A DNA stretch of 64,000 nucleotides from Mucilaginibacter daejeonensis (lineage in GTDB: Bacteria; Bacteroidota; Bacteroidia; Sphingobacteriales; Sphingobacteriaceae): assembly GCF_020783335.1 (NCBI RefSeq), contig NZ_CP086068.1:1364001-1428000 (forward strand), written 5' to 3'. Each line of letters starts with the position of its first letter. The first letter of the stretch is position 1. Of the stretch, positions 16,976-27,700 are shown in pieces. The notes beneath the pieces were generated by a model. That model did not search any database and was not told where the DNA came from. It saw only the letters and a program-made list of their open reading frames with translations. The position numbers and the translations under genes are program-made.

Positions 16976-18100
16976 ATGAGAAGAATAAGCTTTACCACCA
17001 TGATGGCCTTGCTGGCCGTCATGGCTATCGTATCCTGTAAAAAGGATACCCGTGCGCTGGATGATCAGCTTACCGCAGTAGGCACGCTATCTGCTCCGGC
17101 TAACGCCACAACGCTTAAGTTACAACCCGGCGGCAGCAGTGTTCCATTCAGTTGGAGCGCTGCGAGTGCGGCCAGCGGTGGCGTAGTGCTATATGAAGTG
17201 GTGTTTGATAAGGCCGATGGCAACTTCAGCAAACCTGTGTACCGGATACTCGCCGATGGCTCGGGCGCGCAAACGCAGGCCACCATCCCCCAAGATACAT
17301 TGAACAAGATCGCCTCACTGGCCGGGATCGGTTCTTTAGGTACGGGCACGCTCAAATGGACCATTATGGCGTCAAAAGCCACCAACGTACAGGTCACTGG
17401 AAGTGCCAATACAATCCAGATCACAAGGCCCGCCGGTTTTGCCGTACCACCCAATACCTTATACTTAACAGGCTCGGGTACCGAAGCAGGCGCGACCGAC
17501 CTGTCGAAGGCAATTACCTTTAAACAAACCGCTCCGGGAGTGTTCGAACTGTACACCTCACTACAAGCCGGTACATACCAGTTCAGTGACAAGGCGGCCG
17601 ATGCTGGTGCGCGTTATTATCTTGATGCAAGCGGTACCATACAACAGGGTAACCAAACTATCACTGTCGGCACGGCAGGCCCTTATCGCATCAGATTGAA
17701 TTTTAACGTGGCTACAAGTAACGTTGTAAGTATCCAGTCGATGGGGTTATTCATGTCGGCTTATAATACCGAGATAGGGCAGCTAACATACACTGGTAAC
17801 AGTACCTGGAGCAACGCCCGTATCCCGGTCGAGTTCTACCAGTTCTCGTGGGGACGTGACGAGCGTTACAAGTTCGTGATGCACACATCAGCCGGGTTAG
17901 AATACTTTGGAAGTGTTAACGTCAACAACGTAGCGCCATCAGGTCAGCCTGCCAGCTATTTCAACCTGCTTCCGGTCAGTAACGCACAATGGGATAATAC
18001 TTTCAAATTCGATCCATCTATTGATAAGCGTAACGCAAAGGTGGATGTTTATTTTAAACCGAACAGTACTTACACCCACACCGCGACAGCGGTCAATTGA
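16976..18100 (+). CDS. SusE/SusF-like surface glycan-binding lipoprotein
   Basis: A 374-residue lipoprotein (signal peptide ending AIVSC, then KKD). Residues about 30-150 form a SusE-type fibronectin-like domain (LSAPANATTLKLQ, SVPFSWSAA, YEVVFDKADGNFSKPVYRIL); the rest consists of beta-sandwich modules with exposed aromatics as in starch-binding SusE/SusF (NTLYLTGSGTEAG, RIPVEFYQFSWGRDERYKFV). Its position directly after SusCD is the standard place for an accessory glycan-binding protein. Binding to alpha-mannan is inferred. An inverted repeat follows the stop. Confidence 0.78.
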   Translation: MRRISFTTMMALLAVMAIVSCKKDTRALDDQLTAVGTLSAPANATTLKLQPGGSSVPFSWSAASAASGGVVLYEVVFDKADGNFSKPVYRILADGSGAQTQATIPQDTLNKIASLAGIGSLGTGTLKWTIMASKATNVQVTGSANTIQITRPAGFAVPPNTLYLTGSGTEAGATDLSKAITFKQTAPGVFELYTSLQAGTYQFSDKAADAGARYYLDASGTIQQGNQTITVGTAGPYRIRLNFNVATSNVVSIQSMGLFMSAYNTEIGQLTYTGNSTWSNARIPVEFYQFSWGRDERYKFVMHTSAGLEYFGSVNVNNVAPSGQPASYFNLLPVSNAQWDNTFKFDPSIDKRNAKVDVYFKPNSTYTHTATAVN

Positions 18101-18131
18101 TACAGCTATCTGATCTTTAAACAACAGCATG

Positions 18132-18165
18132 ATGCTTACAATTGCCTTATGGTGATGGTAAGCAT
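18132..18165 (+). repeat. Intercistronic inverted repeat after the SusE-like gene
   Basis: ATGCTTAC (18132-18139) and GTAAGCAT (18158-18165) can pair around an 18-base loop. There is no T-run, so it is more likely an mRNA stability or partial termination element than a full terminator. Confidence 0.4.
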
Positions 18166-18183
18166 TGATCAATATCTTAACCT

Positions 18184-19398
18184 ATGAGAACAAAGTATTA
18201 CAACTGGGTCTTGGCGCTAAGCCTGCTATTGGCATCGTGCAGCAAGTCAGATAATGGCGCGCCCGAAGGCAGTGGGAACGGAAGTGGCAACAATGGCGGT
18301 TCAGGGGGCAACCCGGTCACCGAGTCGGTATATCTGACCAATGCAAAAGCTACCCGCGCATATATAAAAGCGGGTTATGCTACATCCTTTGGTAGCTACC
18401 GGGTAAACACCACTACTAATACCAACAGCGCTTTCGAATGGTATGTGGCCAGTCACTTATATGCTGATGCGTCCATGGTAGCCGCCGGCGATGCAAGTTA
18501 CCTTGAGCCGATGAACGGTACCTTCGCCTGGCTGACCAAATTGGAAGACAAGGCCGACCCCAATGGCGGATACTTTGCTTACGCCAACCTGGATGGTTCA
18601 GGGGCGGCAGGCGTAAAATATGTTGATGATAACGCATTGACAGGTATGGCGTACTTAGACGCCTATAATGTGACGACAGGAACCACCAAAGCCAGTTATT
18701 TAAGCGCTGCTGAAGCCTGTGCCCGATGGTTGATCAAAAGCGGACAGTGGGACAACACCTTTAACGGTGGATTTTGGTGGACCACCGAAAAGACCGTGAA
18801 GCCGACCCAATCGAATGCGCTGGCCATGCAGCTTTTTGCGCGGTTATATAAACTTACTGGCATCGCGCAATACAAAGAATGGGCAGTAATGGTGGATAAT
18901 TGGCTTAACGCGCAGATGTACGATAGCACAACAGGGCTTTACATTTGGCAGATCGAAAAGAACGGCGTGAAGAACGCTGTAAAATTCACTTACGATAACG
19001 CCATCATGGTAGAAGCCGAATTACTTTTTGCAGATGCCATGAATGATAACACGTACAAGACCAAAGCCCAGGCTTTGGGTAATGCCATGATCAGGGGGCT
19101 TTGGGACAAAAGCTACAACGTATTCATCTTCAATACCAGCGACCTGCGCGTTAACGGTTGTTACAGCAGTTGGGCTACGCAAGCCATGATCAAGCTCTAT
19201 GAGCTGGACAATAACAGCAATTGGCTTACCTATGCCAAGGCGAACGTTGATGCCATCAATGTGATCTTGAAGAATACCGCCTCCAATGGTTATTATCAGT
19301 ATGCAGGCCTCAACGGTGCCGGTAGGTATACCAATTTAGAAGGGGTAGATCAGGCATGGATGCAACGCGTACAGGTCATGTTATCAAAATACAGATAG
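18184..19398 (+). CDS. GH76 endo-alpha-1,6-mannanase, lipoprotein
   Basis: A 404-residue lipoprotein (LLLASC then KSD) with a long Gly/Ser/Asn linker before an (alpha/alpha)6-barrel domain of family GH76. The catalytic Asp pair lies in YVDDNALTGMAYL (about residue 142). Other family features are GGFWWTT and FTYDNAIMVEAELLF. GH76 enzymes cleave the alpha-1,6-mannan backbone of fungal cell-wall mannan. The lipid anchor and flexible linker suggest an enzyme tethered on the cell surface that makes the first cut. It is encoded 83 bases after the SusE-like gene and just before GH92. Confidence 0.88.
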   Translation: MRTKYYNWVLALSLLLASCSKSDNGAPEGSGNGSGNNGGSGGNPVTESVYLTNAKATRAYIKAGYATSFGSYRVNTTTNTNSAFEWYVASHLYADASMVAAGDASYLEPMNGTFAWLTKLEDKADPNGGYFAYANLDGSGAAGVKYVDDNALTGMAYLDAYNVTTGTTKASYLSAAEACARWLIKSGQWDNTFNGGFWWTTEKTVKPTQSNALAMQLFARLYKLTGIAQYKEWAVMVDNWLNAQMYDSTTGLYIWQIEKNGVKNAVKFTYDNAIMVEAELLFADAMNDNTYKTKAQALGNAMIRGLWDKSYNVFIFNTSDLRVNGCYSSWATQAMIKLYELDNNSNWLTYAKANVDAINVILKNTASNGYYQYAGLNGAGRYTNLEGVDQAWMQRVQVMLSKYR

Positions 19399-19436
19399 TC
19401 ACATCAGGAAATTCATAGTAATTATTGCACAAATAA

Positions 19437-21794
19437 ATGGTTCAAAGATATTTTCAAAAGGCCGCTCTGGTCGTTGCTCTATTAGCTGGTGGCCGGGCAA
19501 AGGCGCAAGATGTTTTGCAGTACGTTGACCCGGGGATCGGCACCGCGCACAGCCGTTGGTTCTTTTTTACGCCGGCCGCTGTACCGGGTGGTATGGCCAA
19601 ACTGGCACCATCAACTAATGGGCATTATGGAAATGCCCAAGGGTGGGAGGCTGTAGGATATGATGTAAGGCACAAGTCAATTGAGGGCTTTGTACACTTT
19701 CATGAGTGGCAGGTAGGCGGTGTCAGCTTTATGCCCACCACCGGCCCGCTAAAGGTTGTTCCCGGGCAACTGGACGAGCCTGGAAGTGGATACCGTTCGG
19801 CTTTTGATCATAAAAATGAGATAGCGCAAGCAGGTTATTACAAGGTAAAGCTTGATGATCACCAGATCACAGCAGAATTGACCGCCACCAAGCGTGTCGG
19901 TTTTCACCGCTACACTTTTCCAAGTTCAACTCAGGCGCACGTGATCTTAGATATCGGACGTAAGCAAGGGGAAAGTGGCGAGGTCACTGATGCGAAGGTT
20001 CGCATGGTCGACGCTACCCATTTTGCGGGCTATGTGATCACCTATCCAAAATACGTTGCCAGCTATGACCCGCAAGGGAAGGTGGCCATGTACTTTTACG
20101 GTCAGTTAGATAAGGCTCCTGCATCGGTAACGGCCTTTACAAAGGAAGGTACGCGTGCAGGTGAAAGAACAGCAAAAGGTGAAGGCGCAGGTTTAGCATT
20201 GAATTACAGCACCTGGTCAGGCGAAAAGTTGGAGATCAAGGTAGGCTTGAGCTATACCTCTATCGCTAACGCCAGGACGAACCTGGCGGCCGAAGCGGCT
20301 AACCTCAACTTTGACGGCGCATTACAACAGGCGCGCACGGTTTGGCGCAGAGAGCTTGGCAAATTACAGGTAGAAAGCCCGGTAAAAGCTAACAAGATGA
20401 AATTTTATACCGGATTGTATCATGCCTTGTTAGGACGTGGCCTGGCCAGTGATGTGAACGGCGCTTATCCTAAACATCCCGCAACGGTTGGTCAGCTTGA
20501 TAAACAAGAGCAGAGATACGGCTATATTAACACGGATGCTATCTGGGGCGGATATTGGAACCTTACTCAGCTATGGTCATTATCCTACCCTGAGTGGTAC
20601 GCACGTTTTGTGACCACGCAACTACGGCTTTATAAAGACAAAGGGTGGTTCGGAGATGGTTTAGCCAACAGCGAATACGCATCGGGTGTGGGTACCAACT
20701 TTGTAGGCTTGGCCATAGCTGGCGCCTATCAGGCAGGTATACGCGACTATGATGTGTCATTAGCCTACGAGTCAGTGAAGAACAATGAGTTAGGATGGAA
20801 AGGCAGGCCGGTAGGGTCAGGTAAAATGGATACCAAAGCGTTCATTCGCTACGGCTATATCCCGCACCTCGATGGTGATGGAAGGAACTTTGTAACAGAC
20901 TCAACAGGTTCCAATTTTTCGGCCTCACATACATTGGAATACAGTTTCAGCGCGTTTGCAGCCGCTCAAATGGCCAAAGCATTGGGCAAGAACAATGAGT
21001 ACCAAGAACTTATCAAGTATGCCAGCGGTTGGCAGCACTTGTTCAACCCTGCCAACAAACTAATTCAACCCAAAACCGCCGAAGGTAAATTCATTGACAA
21101 ATTTGATCCGTTACAGCCGTGGCGTGGTTTCCAGGAGGGAAATGCCACACAGTATACCTTTTATGTACCTCAAAACCCCAAAGCACTGATCAAGGCGGTA
21201 GGCGATTCAAGTTTTAATAACAAGCTCAACAGCATATTTGAAGCATCTTCAAAAAATGATTTTGGCGGTGGTAAAACGATCGATGCTTTTGCCGGGATCA
21301 ACGCGCTGTATAATCAAGGTAATCAACCTAACCTTCATATAGGCTGGCTATTTAACTTTTCGGGCAAACCGTGGCTAACGCAAAAGTGGATACGCCAGAT
21401 CTGTGACAACTTTTACGGCACCGAACCTATTCACGGTTATGGCTATGGGCAGGATGAAGACCAGGGGCAGTTAGGCTCATGGTATGTACTGGCCTCGCTT
21501 GGGCTGTTCGATGTTAAAGGCTTTACCGACCTGCGCCCGATCGTTCAATTTGGGGGGCCACTGTTCAGCCGGGCAACGATACGATTAGGCAACGGTAAGG
21601 TGTTGCAGATCGAAGCGACAAATACCTCTGAAAAGAACTGTTACGTACAGAGCCTCACCTTTAACGGAAAGCCCATAAAAAACTGTTGGATGTACCTTGA
21701 TCAGCTTAAAAATGGTGGCAAGCTGACCTTTGTAATGGGCAGCCGACCCAATAAGAACTGGGGAGTTGCCGAACCGCCACCATCGATACAATAA
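19437..21794 (+). CDS. GH92 exo-alpha-mannosidase
   Basis: A 785-residue protein with a signal peptide (ending GGRAKAQ) and the two-domain GH92 architecture. It opens with YVDPGIGTAHSRWFFFTPAA, a family start motif. The predicted catalytic acid is Glu567 in FQEGNATQYTFYVP, and the acidic loop supplying the base is GYGQDEDQGQLGSWY near the C-terminus. GH92 enzymes are calcium-dependent inverting exo-acting alpha-mannosidases that remove side-chain or terminal mannose in the periplasm. It sits between two GH76 genes, so it would debranch or shorten imported mannan oligosaccharides. Linkage specificity cannot be read. Confidence 0.92.
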   Translation: MVQRYFQKAALVVALLAGGRAKAQDVLQYVDPGIGTAHSRWFFFTPAAVPGGMAKLAPSTNGHYGNAQGWEAVGYDVRHKSIEGFVHFHEWQVGGVSFMPTTGPLKVVPGQLDEPGSGYRSAFDHKNEIAQAGYYKVKLDDHQITAELTATKRVGFHRYTFPSSTQAHVILDIGRKQGESGEVTDAKVRMVDATHFAGYVITYPKYVASYDPQGKVAMYFYGQLDKAPASVTAFTKEGTRAGERTAKGEGAGLALNYSTWSGEKLEIKVGLSYTSIANARTNLAAEAANLNFDGALQQARTVWRRELGKLQVESPVKANKMKFYTGLYHALLGRGLASDVNGAYPKHPATVGQLDKQEQRYGYINTDAIWGGYWNLTQLWSLSYPEWYARFVTTQLRLYKDKGWFGDGLANSEYASGVGTNFVGLAIAGAYQAGIRDYDVSLAYESVKNNELGWKGRPVGSGKMDTKAFIRYGYIPHLDGDGRNFVTDSTGSNFSASHTLEYSFSAFAAAQMAKALGKNNEYQELIKYASGWQHLFNPANKLIQPKTAEGKFIDKFDPLQPWRGFQEGNATQYTFYVPQNPKALIKAVGDSSFNNKLNSIFEASSKNDFGGGKTIDAFAGINALYNQGNQPNLHIGWLFNFSGKPWLTQKWIRQICDNFYGTEPIHGYGYGQDEDQGQLGSWYVLASLGLFDVKGFTDLRPIVQFGGPLFSRATIRLGNGKVLQIEATNTSEKNCYVQSLTFNGKPIKNCWMYLDQLKNGGKLTFVMGSRPNKNWGVAEPPPSIQ

Positions 21795-21838
21795 CCTATG
21801 AAGCATCACCTATCGTAAAACCATATTGATCATTTGAT

Positions 21839-23056
21839 ATGCTTTATAAAAAATTAGGCTTTGTATTGTGTTTGAGCGTTGGTTTAGCACTTTTCAACTA
21901 CGCTAAAGCGCAGCAGGCAGATGGGGAAAAGTACCTTCAACGCGCTGAGCAAATATATCATATCGTGTGGCAGCGCTACCGCGTTCCGGCTTACACAGGT
22001 TTGTTCAAAGAGAATTATCCGGATAATAAAAGGGATTCGTTAAGCTATATGCAGGGTGGTGGCGTAGCTGAAAAGAGGGTGAGTTTTTTATGGCCTCTTT
22101 CAGGCGTACTATCATCCACTAATGCACTTATGCATGTTTCGGAAAGTTTCCGTAGCAAGTACAAAAAGCATCTGGATACCTTGATACAAGGTGTTGAGTT
22201 GTACGGCGATGCCAAGCGGCAGCCTTTCGGTTATCAGGCCTATCCCACCCAGTTCGAAAAAGCTGACCGTTATTATGATGACAACGGGTTGGTAGGCATC
22301 GATTATATGGAGGCTTTTTTTGTTACACACAACCCAACTTATCTTGAACGTGCCAAGCAGGTGTTCAAATTTATTGAAAGCGGCTGGAACAACGAAGCAG
22401 GTGGTGGTGTGACCTGGCTGGAGGGTCATAAAGACCAAAAGCCGGCCTGTTCTAACGGCATGGCTACTTTAACGGCACTGAAGATCTATCAAGGCTGTAA
22501 GGAGAAAGCATACCTGGACGCAGGTAGGCGCTATTATAATTGGATGTACACGGCCCTAAGGGATACCAACGGCATCATCGCCAACGATATCAAAACCAAG
22601 GATGGTAAGATCAACCCTGTTTACTGGACGTATAACACCGGGTCGATGATCGAGGCCGCAATTCTGCTTTACAGATTTACCGGCGATAAAAAGTATCTCA
22701 TGCAAGGTAAGCAGCTGGCGGCCGACAGTTACAGATACTTTTCTGCACGGTCAAAAGATGCCAATTTACCTATCGCTATCGACCTGCCATGGTTCGTTAC
22801 GGTACTGTTTAGAGGGTATGCTGCCCTTTATCAAATTGATAGTGACTATCGATATATCGGCGCCATCGAGAAGGCGTTGAACTATGCCTGGGAACACTCA
22901 CGTGACCAGTATGGATTGCTCACGCATACTTGGCTACCCGATGCAGAAGGTCTCAGGAAACCCAAGTGGCTACTCGATGAAGCTTGTATCGCCGAATTAT
23001 ATACCCGGCTCGGTATGCTTAGGCCGAAGGTAAGTGGTCACAAAGCTCACAACTAA
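21839..23056 (+). CDS. GH76 alpha-1,6-mannanase, secreted
   Basis: A 405-residue GH76 enzyme with a cleavable signal peptide (ending NYAKAQ) and no lipobox Cys, so it is probably periplasmic, unlike the lipoprotein GH76 in the same locus. The Asp pair is in RYYDDNGLVGIDYMEAF (about residue 143); other landmarks are GGGVTW, SNGMATLTALKIY and YWTYNTGSMIEAAILLYR. Its likely job is cutting short alpha-1,6-mannan fragments after import. It lies 44 bases after GH92 and 11 bases before the transporter gene. Confidence 0.88.
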   Translation: MLYKKLGFVLCLSVGLALFNYAKAQQADGEKYLQRAEQIYHIVWQRYRVPAYTGLFKENYPDNKRDSLSYMQGGGVAEKRVSFLWPLSGVLSSTNALMHVSESFRSKYKKHLDTLIQGVELYGDAKRQPFGYQAYPTQFEKADRYYDDNGLVGIDYMEAFFVTHNPTYLERAKQVFKFIESGWNNEAGGGVTWLEGHKDQKPACSNGMATLTALKIYQGCKEKAYLDAGRRYYNWMYTALRDTNGIIANDIKTKDGKINPVYWTYNTGSMIEAAILLYRFTGDKKYLMQGKQLAADSYRYFSARSKDANLPIAIDLPWFVTVLFRGYAALYQIDSDYRYIGAIEKALNYAWEHSRDQYGLLTHTWLPDAEGLRKPKWLLDEACIAELYTRLGMLRPKVSGHKAHN

Positions 23057-23067
23057 TACGAACGATA

Positions 23068-24471
23068 ATGAAAGATAAACGCATAAGCCTTACGGCGATA
23101 ACCATAGTAGCATCACTTGGTGGGTTCTTATTTGGCTTTGATATGGCCGTGATATCAGGTGTCCTGCCGCTCATTAAGGTACAGTTCGGTCTATCGGCGG
23201 TACAGGAGGGGTGGTTCGTATCGTCAGCACTCATAGGTTGTATATTGGGCGTGGCCTTATCAGGCGAGCTAAGTGACAGGTTCGGTCGTCGTAAGCTGAT
23301 GTTGCTCTCGGCAACGCTATTCCTGCTGTCTGCCTTGGGTTGCGCTTTAATGCCTAATTTATCGCTCATTGTTGTCTCACGGTTGATCGGCGGGACAGGC
23401 ATTGGTATCGCCAGCAATGTTGTTCCTTTATATATCTCCGAAATAGCGCCGGCCAACATTCGCGGCCGGCTGGTCACCTATTATCAACTGGCCATAACCC
23501 TTGGCATACTGGTGGCATATTTGACCAACGCCTTGCTGGTCAACTATGCCGCCGATAGTGTAACACAGACATTATTGATCAGGGAAACATGGCGTGCCAT
23601 GCTCGGATTAGGCGCTATACCAGCCGTTGCTTTCTTAAGTGGTTTGTTCACGGTACCTGAAAGTCCTCGATGGCTTATGCAAAAGGGCCGAACCCATGAA
23701 GCGCTGCAGATATTGAACGCAATTGCGGGTCATGAACCCAGCGAAGCCCAAGGGAATAAAGGTGACGTATCGCCTCAAGGCACTTATAAAGAATTGTTCG
23801 CGCCTGGTATGCGGAAAGCATTGCTGATCGGCATTTTGTTACCATTGTTCTCACAATTCAGTGGCATCAATGCGATAGTGTATTATGGCCCGAGTATATT
23901 AAGTAGTGCAGGGATCTCATTAAGTAACTCATTGATCAGCCAGATCATTTTTGGAGCTGCTAATATGTTATTCACCTTATTCGCGATATGGAAGGTGGAT
24001 AGCTGGGGGAGAAGGCCCTTATACCTGTACGGAACGGCCGGTGCTGCTATTACGCTAGCTGCAACGGGTTATTGTTTTTATGCTGGCCACACCAACAGTG
24101 TCTGGTTGTTGATATGCGTGTTATCATTCCTTGCCTTCTTTGCTTTCTCGATAGGCCCGTTGAAATTTGTAGTGGCCTCAGAGATATTTCCTAACGCTAT
24201 TCGTGGCCGTGCCTTAGCGATAAGTATCATGACCATGTGGATAGCCGACACCATCGTAGGCCAGCTAACGCCCGTCTTACTTAAGGATCTTGGCAGCGCA
24301 GGCACGTTCTGGTTCTTTGCCTTTTTCTGTATAGTTGCTTTTATGGTAGTTTATAAATTACTGCCTGAAACAAAAGGACGGTCACTTGAGCACATCGAGA
24401 ACTACTGGAGATCAAAAGGACTGAACGCCAGTGAACAACAAAGCCCTGACCAGCACATTCCTATACATTGA
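23068..24471 (+). CDS. MFS sugar porter (sugar:H+ symporter, XylE/GalP type)
   Basis: A 467-residue inner-membrane protein with twelve predicted helices. Sugar-porter signatures are present: GFLFGFDMAVISG in helix 1, SDRFGRRKLML between helices 2 and 3, RLIGGTGIGIASNVVPLYIS, PESPRWLMQKGR before the central loop, SGINAIVYY in helix 7, and PETKGRSLEHIE at the C-terminus. Family members carry monosaccharides with protons. As last gene of the mannan locus it would take up mannose made in the periplasm; a sugar kinase is not encoded in the window as a separate gene. Overall length is normal. Confidence 0.9.
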   Translation: MKDKRISLTAITIVASLGGFLFGFDMAVISGVLPLIKVQFGLSAVQEGWFVSSALIGCILGVALSGELSDRFGRRKLMLLSATLFLLSALGCALMPNLSLIVVSRLIGGTGIGIASNVVPLYISEIAPANIRGRLVTYYQLAITLGILVAYLTNALLVNYAADSVTQTLLIRETWRAMLGLGAIPAVAFLSGLFTVPESPRWLMQKGRTHEALQILNAIAGHEPSEAQGNKGDVSPQGTYKELFAPGMRKALLIGILLPLFSQFSGINAIVYYGPSILSSAGISLSNSLISQIIFGAANMLFTLFAIWKVDSWGRRPLYLYGTAGAAITLAATGYCFYAGHTNSVWLLICVLSFLAFFAFSIGPLKFVVASEIFPNAIRGRALAISIMTMWIADTIVGQLTPVLLKDLGSAGTFWFFAFFCIVAFMVVYKLLPETKGRSLEHIENYWRSKGLNASEQQSPDQHIPIH

Positions 24472-24759
24472 TGGCAATATTCGGTTATTAGCCTTTGCTA
24501 ACATGTATATTCTTATTATTCAAGTATTCGGAATCTTTAAACACCATACTTGATCGTTTTACCGCGAATTATTCAGTAGTAAACTAGAATAACGCATGAT
24601 CAGGTCGTTATTAATACAACGTTATAATTACGGAATGATCACTGCGTCACCTGATCTTGATATGGTCTAAGCTTCATTTCCGACCCACCTCACTCAAACT
24701 CCTCTTTTTTCATTATCATTGTATACCAATATTTGAACTGACCGTTCGGTGTACCCCTG
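24472..24759. other. Intergenic region with hairpin between the two polysaccharide loci
   Basis: A 288-base gap without a convincing gene. The inverted repeat TCAAGTAT (24520-24527) / ATACTTGA (24546-24553), with 18-base loop and CGTTTT after it, may end the mannan transcript. AATATTTG at 24728-24735 is a one-mismatch -7 box 25 bases before the sensor gene, but no good -33 element accompanies it. Confidence 0.35.
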
Positions 24760-27700
24760 ATGATGAGAGTTTTGAGGCTCGTGCTTTTCCTTTGGCTGAT
24801 CAGCTTTTGGCTGTCGGGTGGTTATTGTTTCGCTACGCAAGCTGTAAAATATCTGGGTATCGAACAGGGGCTGTCTAATAATGCGGTTACCTGTATCTAC
24901 AAAGATCATTATGGTTTCATGTGGTTCGGCACATATGATGGACTGAACAGGTATGATGGCGAAAAATTTAAAGTGTTCCGCGGTCAATGGGGAAACCCAA
25001 ATTCGCTCAATTCTGACCATATCACTGCTATTACCGAGGGCTTTAACAAGATCTTTGTAGGGACCTTTAAAGGGGTGGTCTTTTACGACGAAACATCTGC
25101 CAACTTCACTTCTCTATATTATAAAGATACAAAAGGGCAATATCGCAAGGTTAGCTCGGGCATCAATGCATTAGTTACTTCAAATGCAGGAACGGTATTC
25201 ATTGCAACGGAGAGCAATGGCTTGTTGGCCTATAAGGGACAACGTAACCTTTGTGATCAGGTCCAATTTGCCGGCACTACATCGTATACGGTACAAGCAT
25301 TGACCGTTGGTAAGGATGGTCAACTATGGCTTTTCATCAAGGATGTGGGGCTTTGCAGGTATGACAAGCGCAATGGCAGGATCCAATTGGTCAACGCTCA
25401 ATTAAAATTAGCCAATTGCCTATCGCTAACCGAAGATGCAGATATGCTGATCGGGACCGAGGGGGGGCTGTTCGTTTATCATAGTAACACTGGGAAGCTT
25501 GAAAAGGCATTCAACGGTACACTTAAATTATCTAACAATAATGTATTTGATCTGAAGGCGGATAAAAGTGGCGACCTCTGGATCGCTACTAACGGAGGTG
25601 GGGTCAACATCAGGAACAAGCGCACCGGCAATATCACTTATTTGACGCCAGGGCAGGGGCAGGGCTCCTTACGCAGTGGCGCTATCAGTGCCATTTACGA
25701 GGATGAGATGTCGAGGAAGTGGGTCGCTACGTTGCGTGGCGGGGTGAACATGATCGAAAGTAATGATGATCACCCGTTCGAGGTATACCGTCATGACCCC
25801 TTCAATAACAACAGCGTGATCAACAACTTTATCATTTCCTTTTGTCAGGATGGGCCCAACGGTGTGTGGATCGGTACTGATGGAGGAGGTATGAGCTATT
25901 GGGGCCGCCAAGCTAATACATACAAGAGTTATGTTCACACCGGCTCGGCTAATTCATTGAGCAGCAACTTTGTAGTAAGTGTATTGAAAGATTATACGGG
26001 TAAGCTTTGGGTAGCAAGTTATAATGGTGGCATTGATCTGCTTGATAAAGCTTCAGGAACTTTCAAACATTACACCTGCTACAACACCGCTGCCCGAACC
26101 GTAGATAAGAACTTATGGAAGCTGTATGAAGATCAGCAAGGAGAGCTGTGGGCAGGCACCACCAGGGGAGGGGCGCTGTACCGTTACGACCGGACCGCTG
26201 ATCAGTTCGAACTTTTTGATAAGAACATCACGAACATCCATGCGCTTGTAGCGGATAAAAATACATTGTGGGCAGGTAATTACACTCAACTGTTCAAGAT
26301 CGACCTACAGAGCCATAAATACCGAACGATCCCTATCGGCAATGCGATACGTACGCTGGCTATTGACAAGCGAGATCGATTATGGATAGGTACAGAAGGA
26401 GGAGGCTTACTACTTTATAACACAGGCACAAATACAAGTAAACGCTATACACAGGCCGACGGCTTGCCGAGTAATGCCATACTCAATATCCTGATCGATG
26501 ACAACGATGATCTTTGGTGCAGCACCTACAATGGCTTGAGCCAATTTAAGCAAAGGACCGGCAAATTTGTTAATTACAAAGCCTCCGATGGGTTGCAAAG
26601 CGATCAGTTCAACTATAATGCTGCACTCAAACTAAGTTCGGGCGATATGCTTTTTGGTGGGATCAATGGGTTCAACCTATTCAACCCTGACAGCGTAAGC
26701 TCGGTGAGTCACACGCCATCCTTACGGCTTACTGAACTAAAGATCAACAATACGGTGGTCAGCGGGAACAGCCGGTATACCCACGGTCGACCGATAGCTG
26801 ATGTTCAGCAGATCAACATTCCTTACAATGAGGCTACGCTTGCGGTAGATTACAGTGCGTTGGAGTATTCACTCCCCGATAAGATCAACTACGCTTATTT
26901 TTTAGAAGGATGGGATAATGGATGGAACGAGGTAGGGAAGCTGAAGACGGCTTATTATACGCGTTTGAACGAAGGACACTACACCTTGAAGATCAAGGCT
27001 ACCAACACACAAGGCGTGTGGGATGGCAAAATGTTGATCATCCAGGTGAACGTGCTGCCGCCATGGTATCGTACATGGTGGGCTTATTTGTTGTACGTCA
27101 CTTTCGCTTCCTTATTAGGATATAAGTTATGGTCGTACCGTTCAAGGCAGGCAAGGCTGAAATTCGAGATCGAGGTGGCCAATATGGCGATCGAACGCGA
27201 AAAGGAGTTGAATGAGAAGAAGCTATCTTTTTTCACCAATGTCTCTCACGAGTTCCGCACTCCGCTTACACTGATCATCAACCCGATAAAGGACCTTTTG
27301 AATAAAAGTAAGGAAGGAACCGAGGAGCTTAATGTGGTATATCGCAACGCCAGGCGTTTGTTAGGGTTGGTAGATCACCTTCTGTTGTTTAGAAAGGCCG
27401 AAAGCGACAACGCACAAATGAAGATAAGCAAGGTCGACTTCGTGACCCTTTGCAACGAGGTCTTTCTGTGTTTTACTCAGCAGCTTAAAGCTAAACGACT
27501 GACCTACGAGCTAAAATGTGACAAAGACGACATCGAACTCTACCTCGACCATGAAAAGATCGAGATCGCGTTATTTAACCTGATCTCAAATGCTGTCAAG
27601 TTCACTCCGGAAGGTGGGAACATCAGTATCATGATCGAGGAGGACGAGCAGAATGCATTTTTCAAGATAACGGATAATGGTATCGGTATAGCTATTGATG

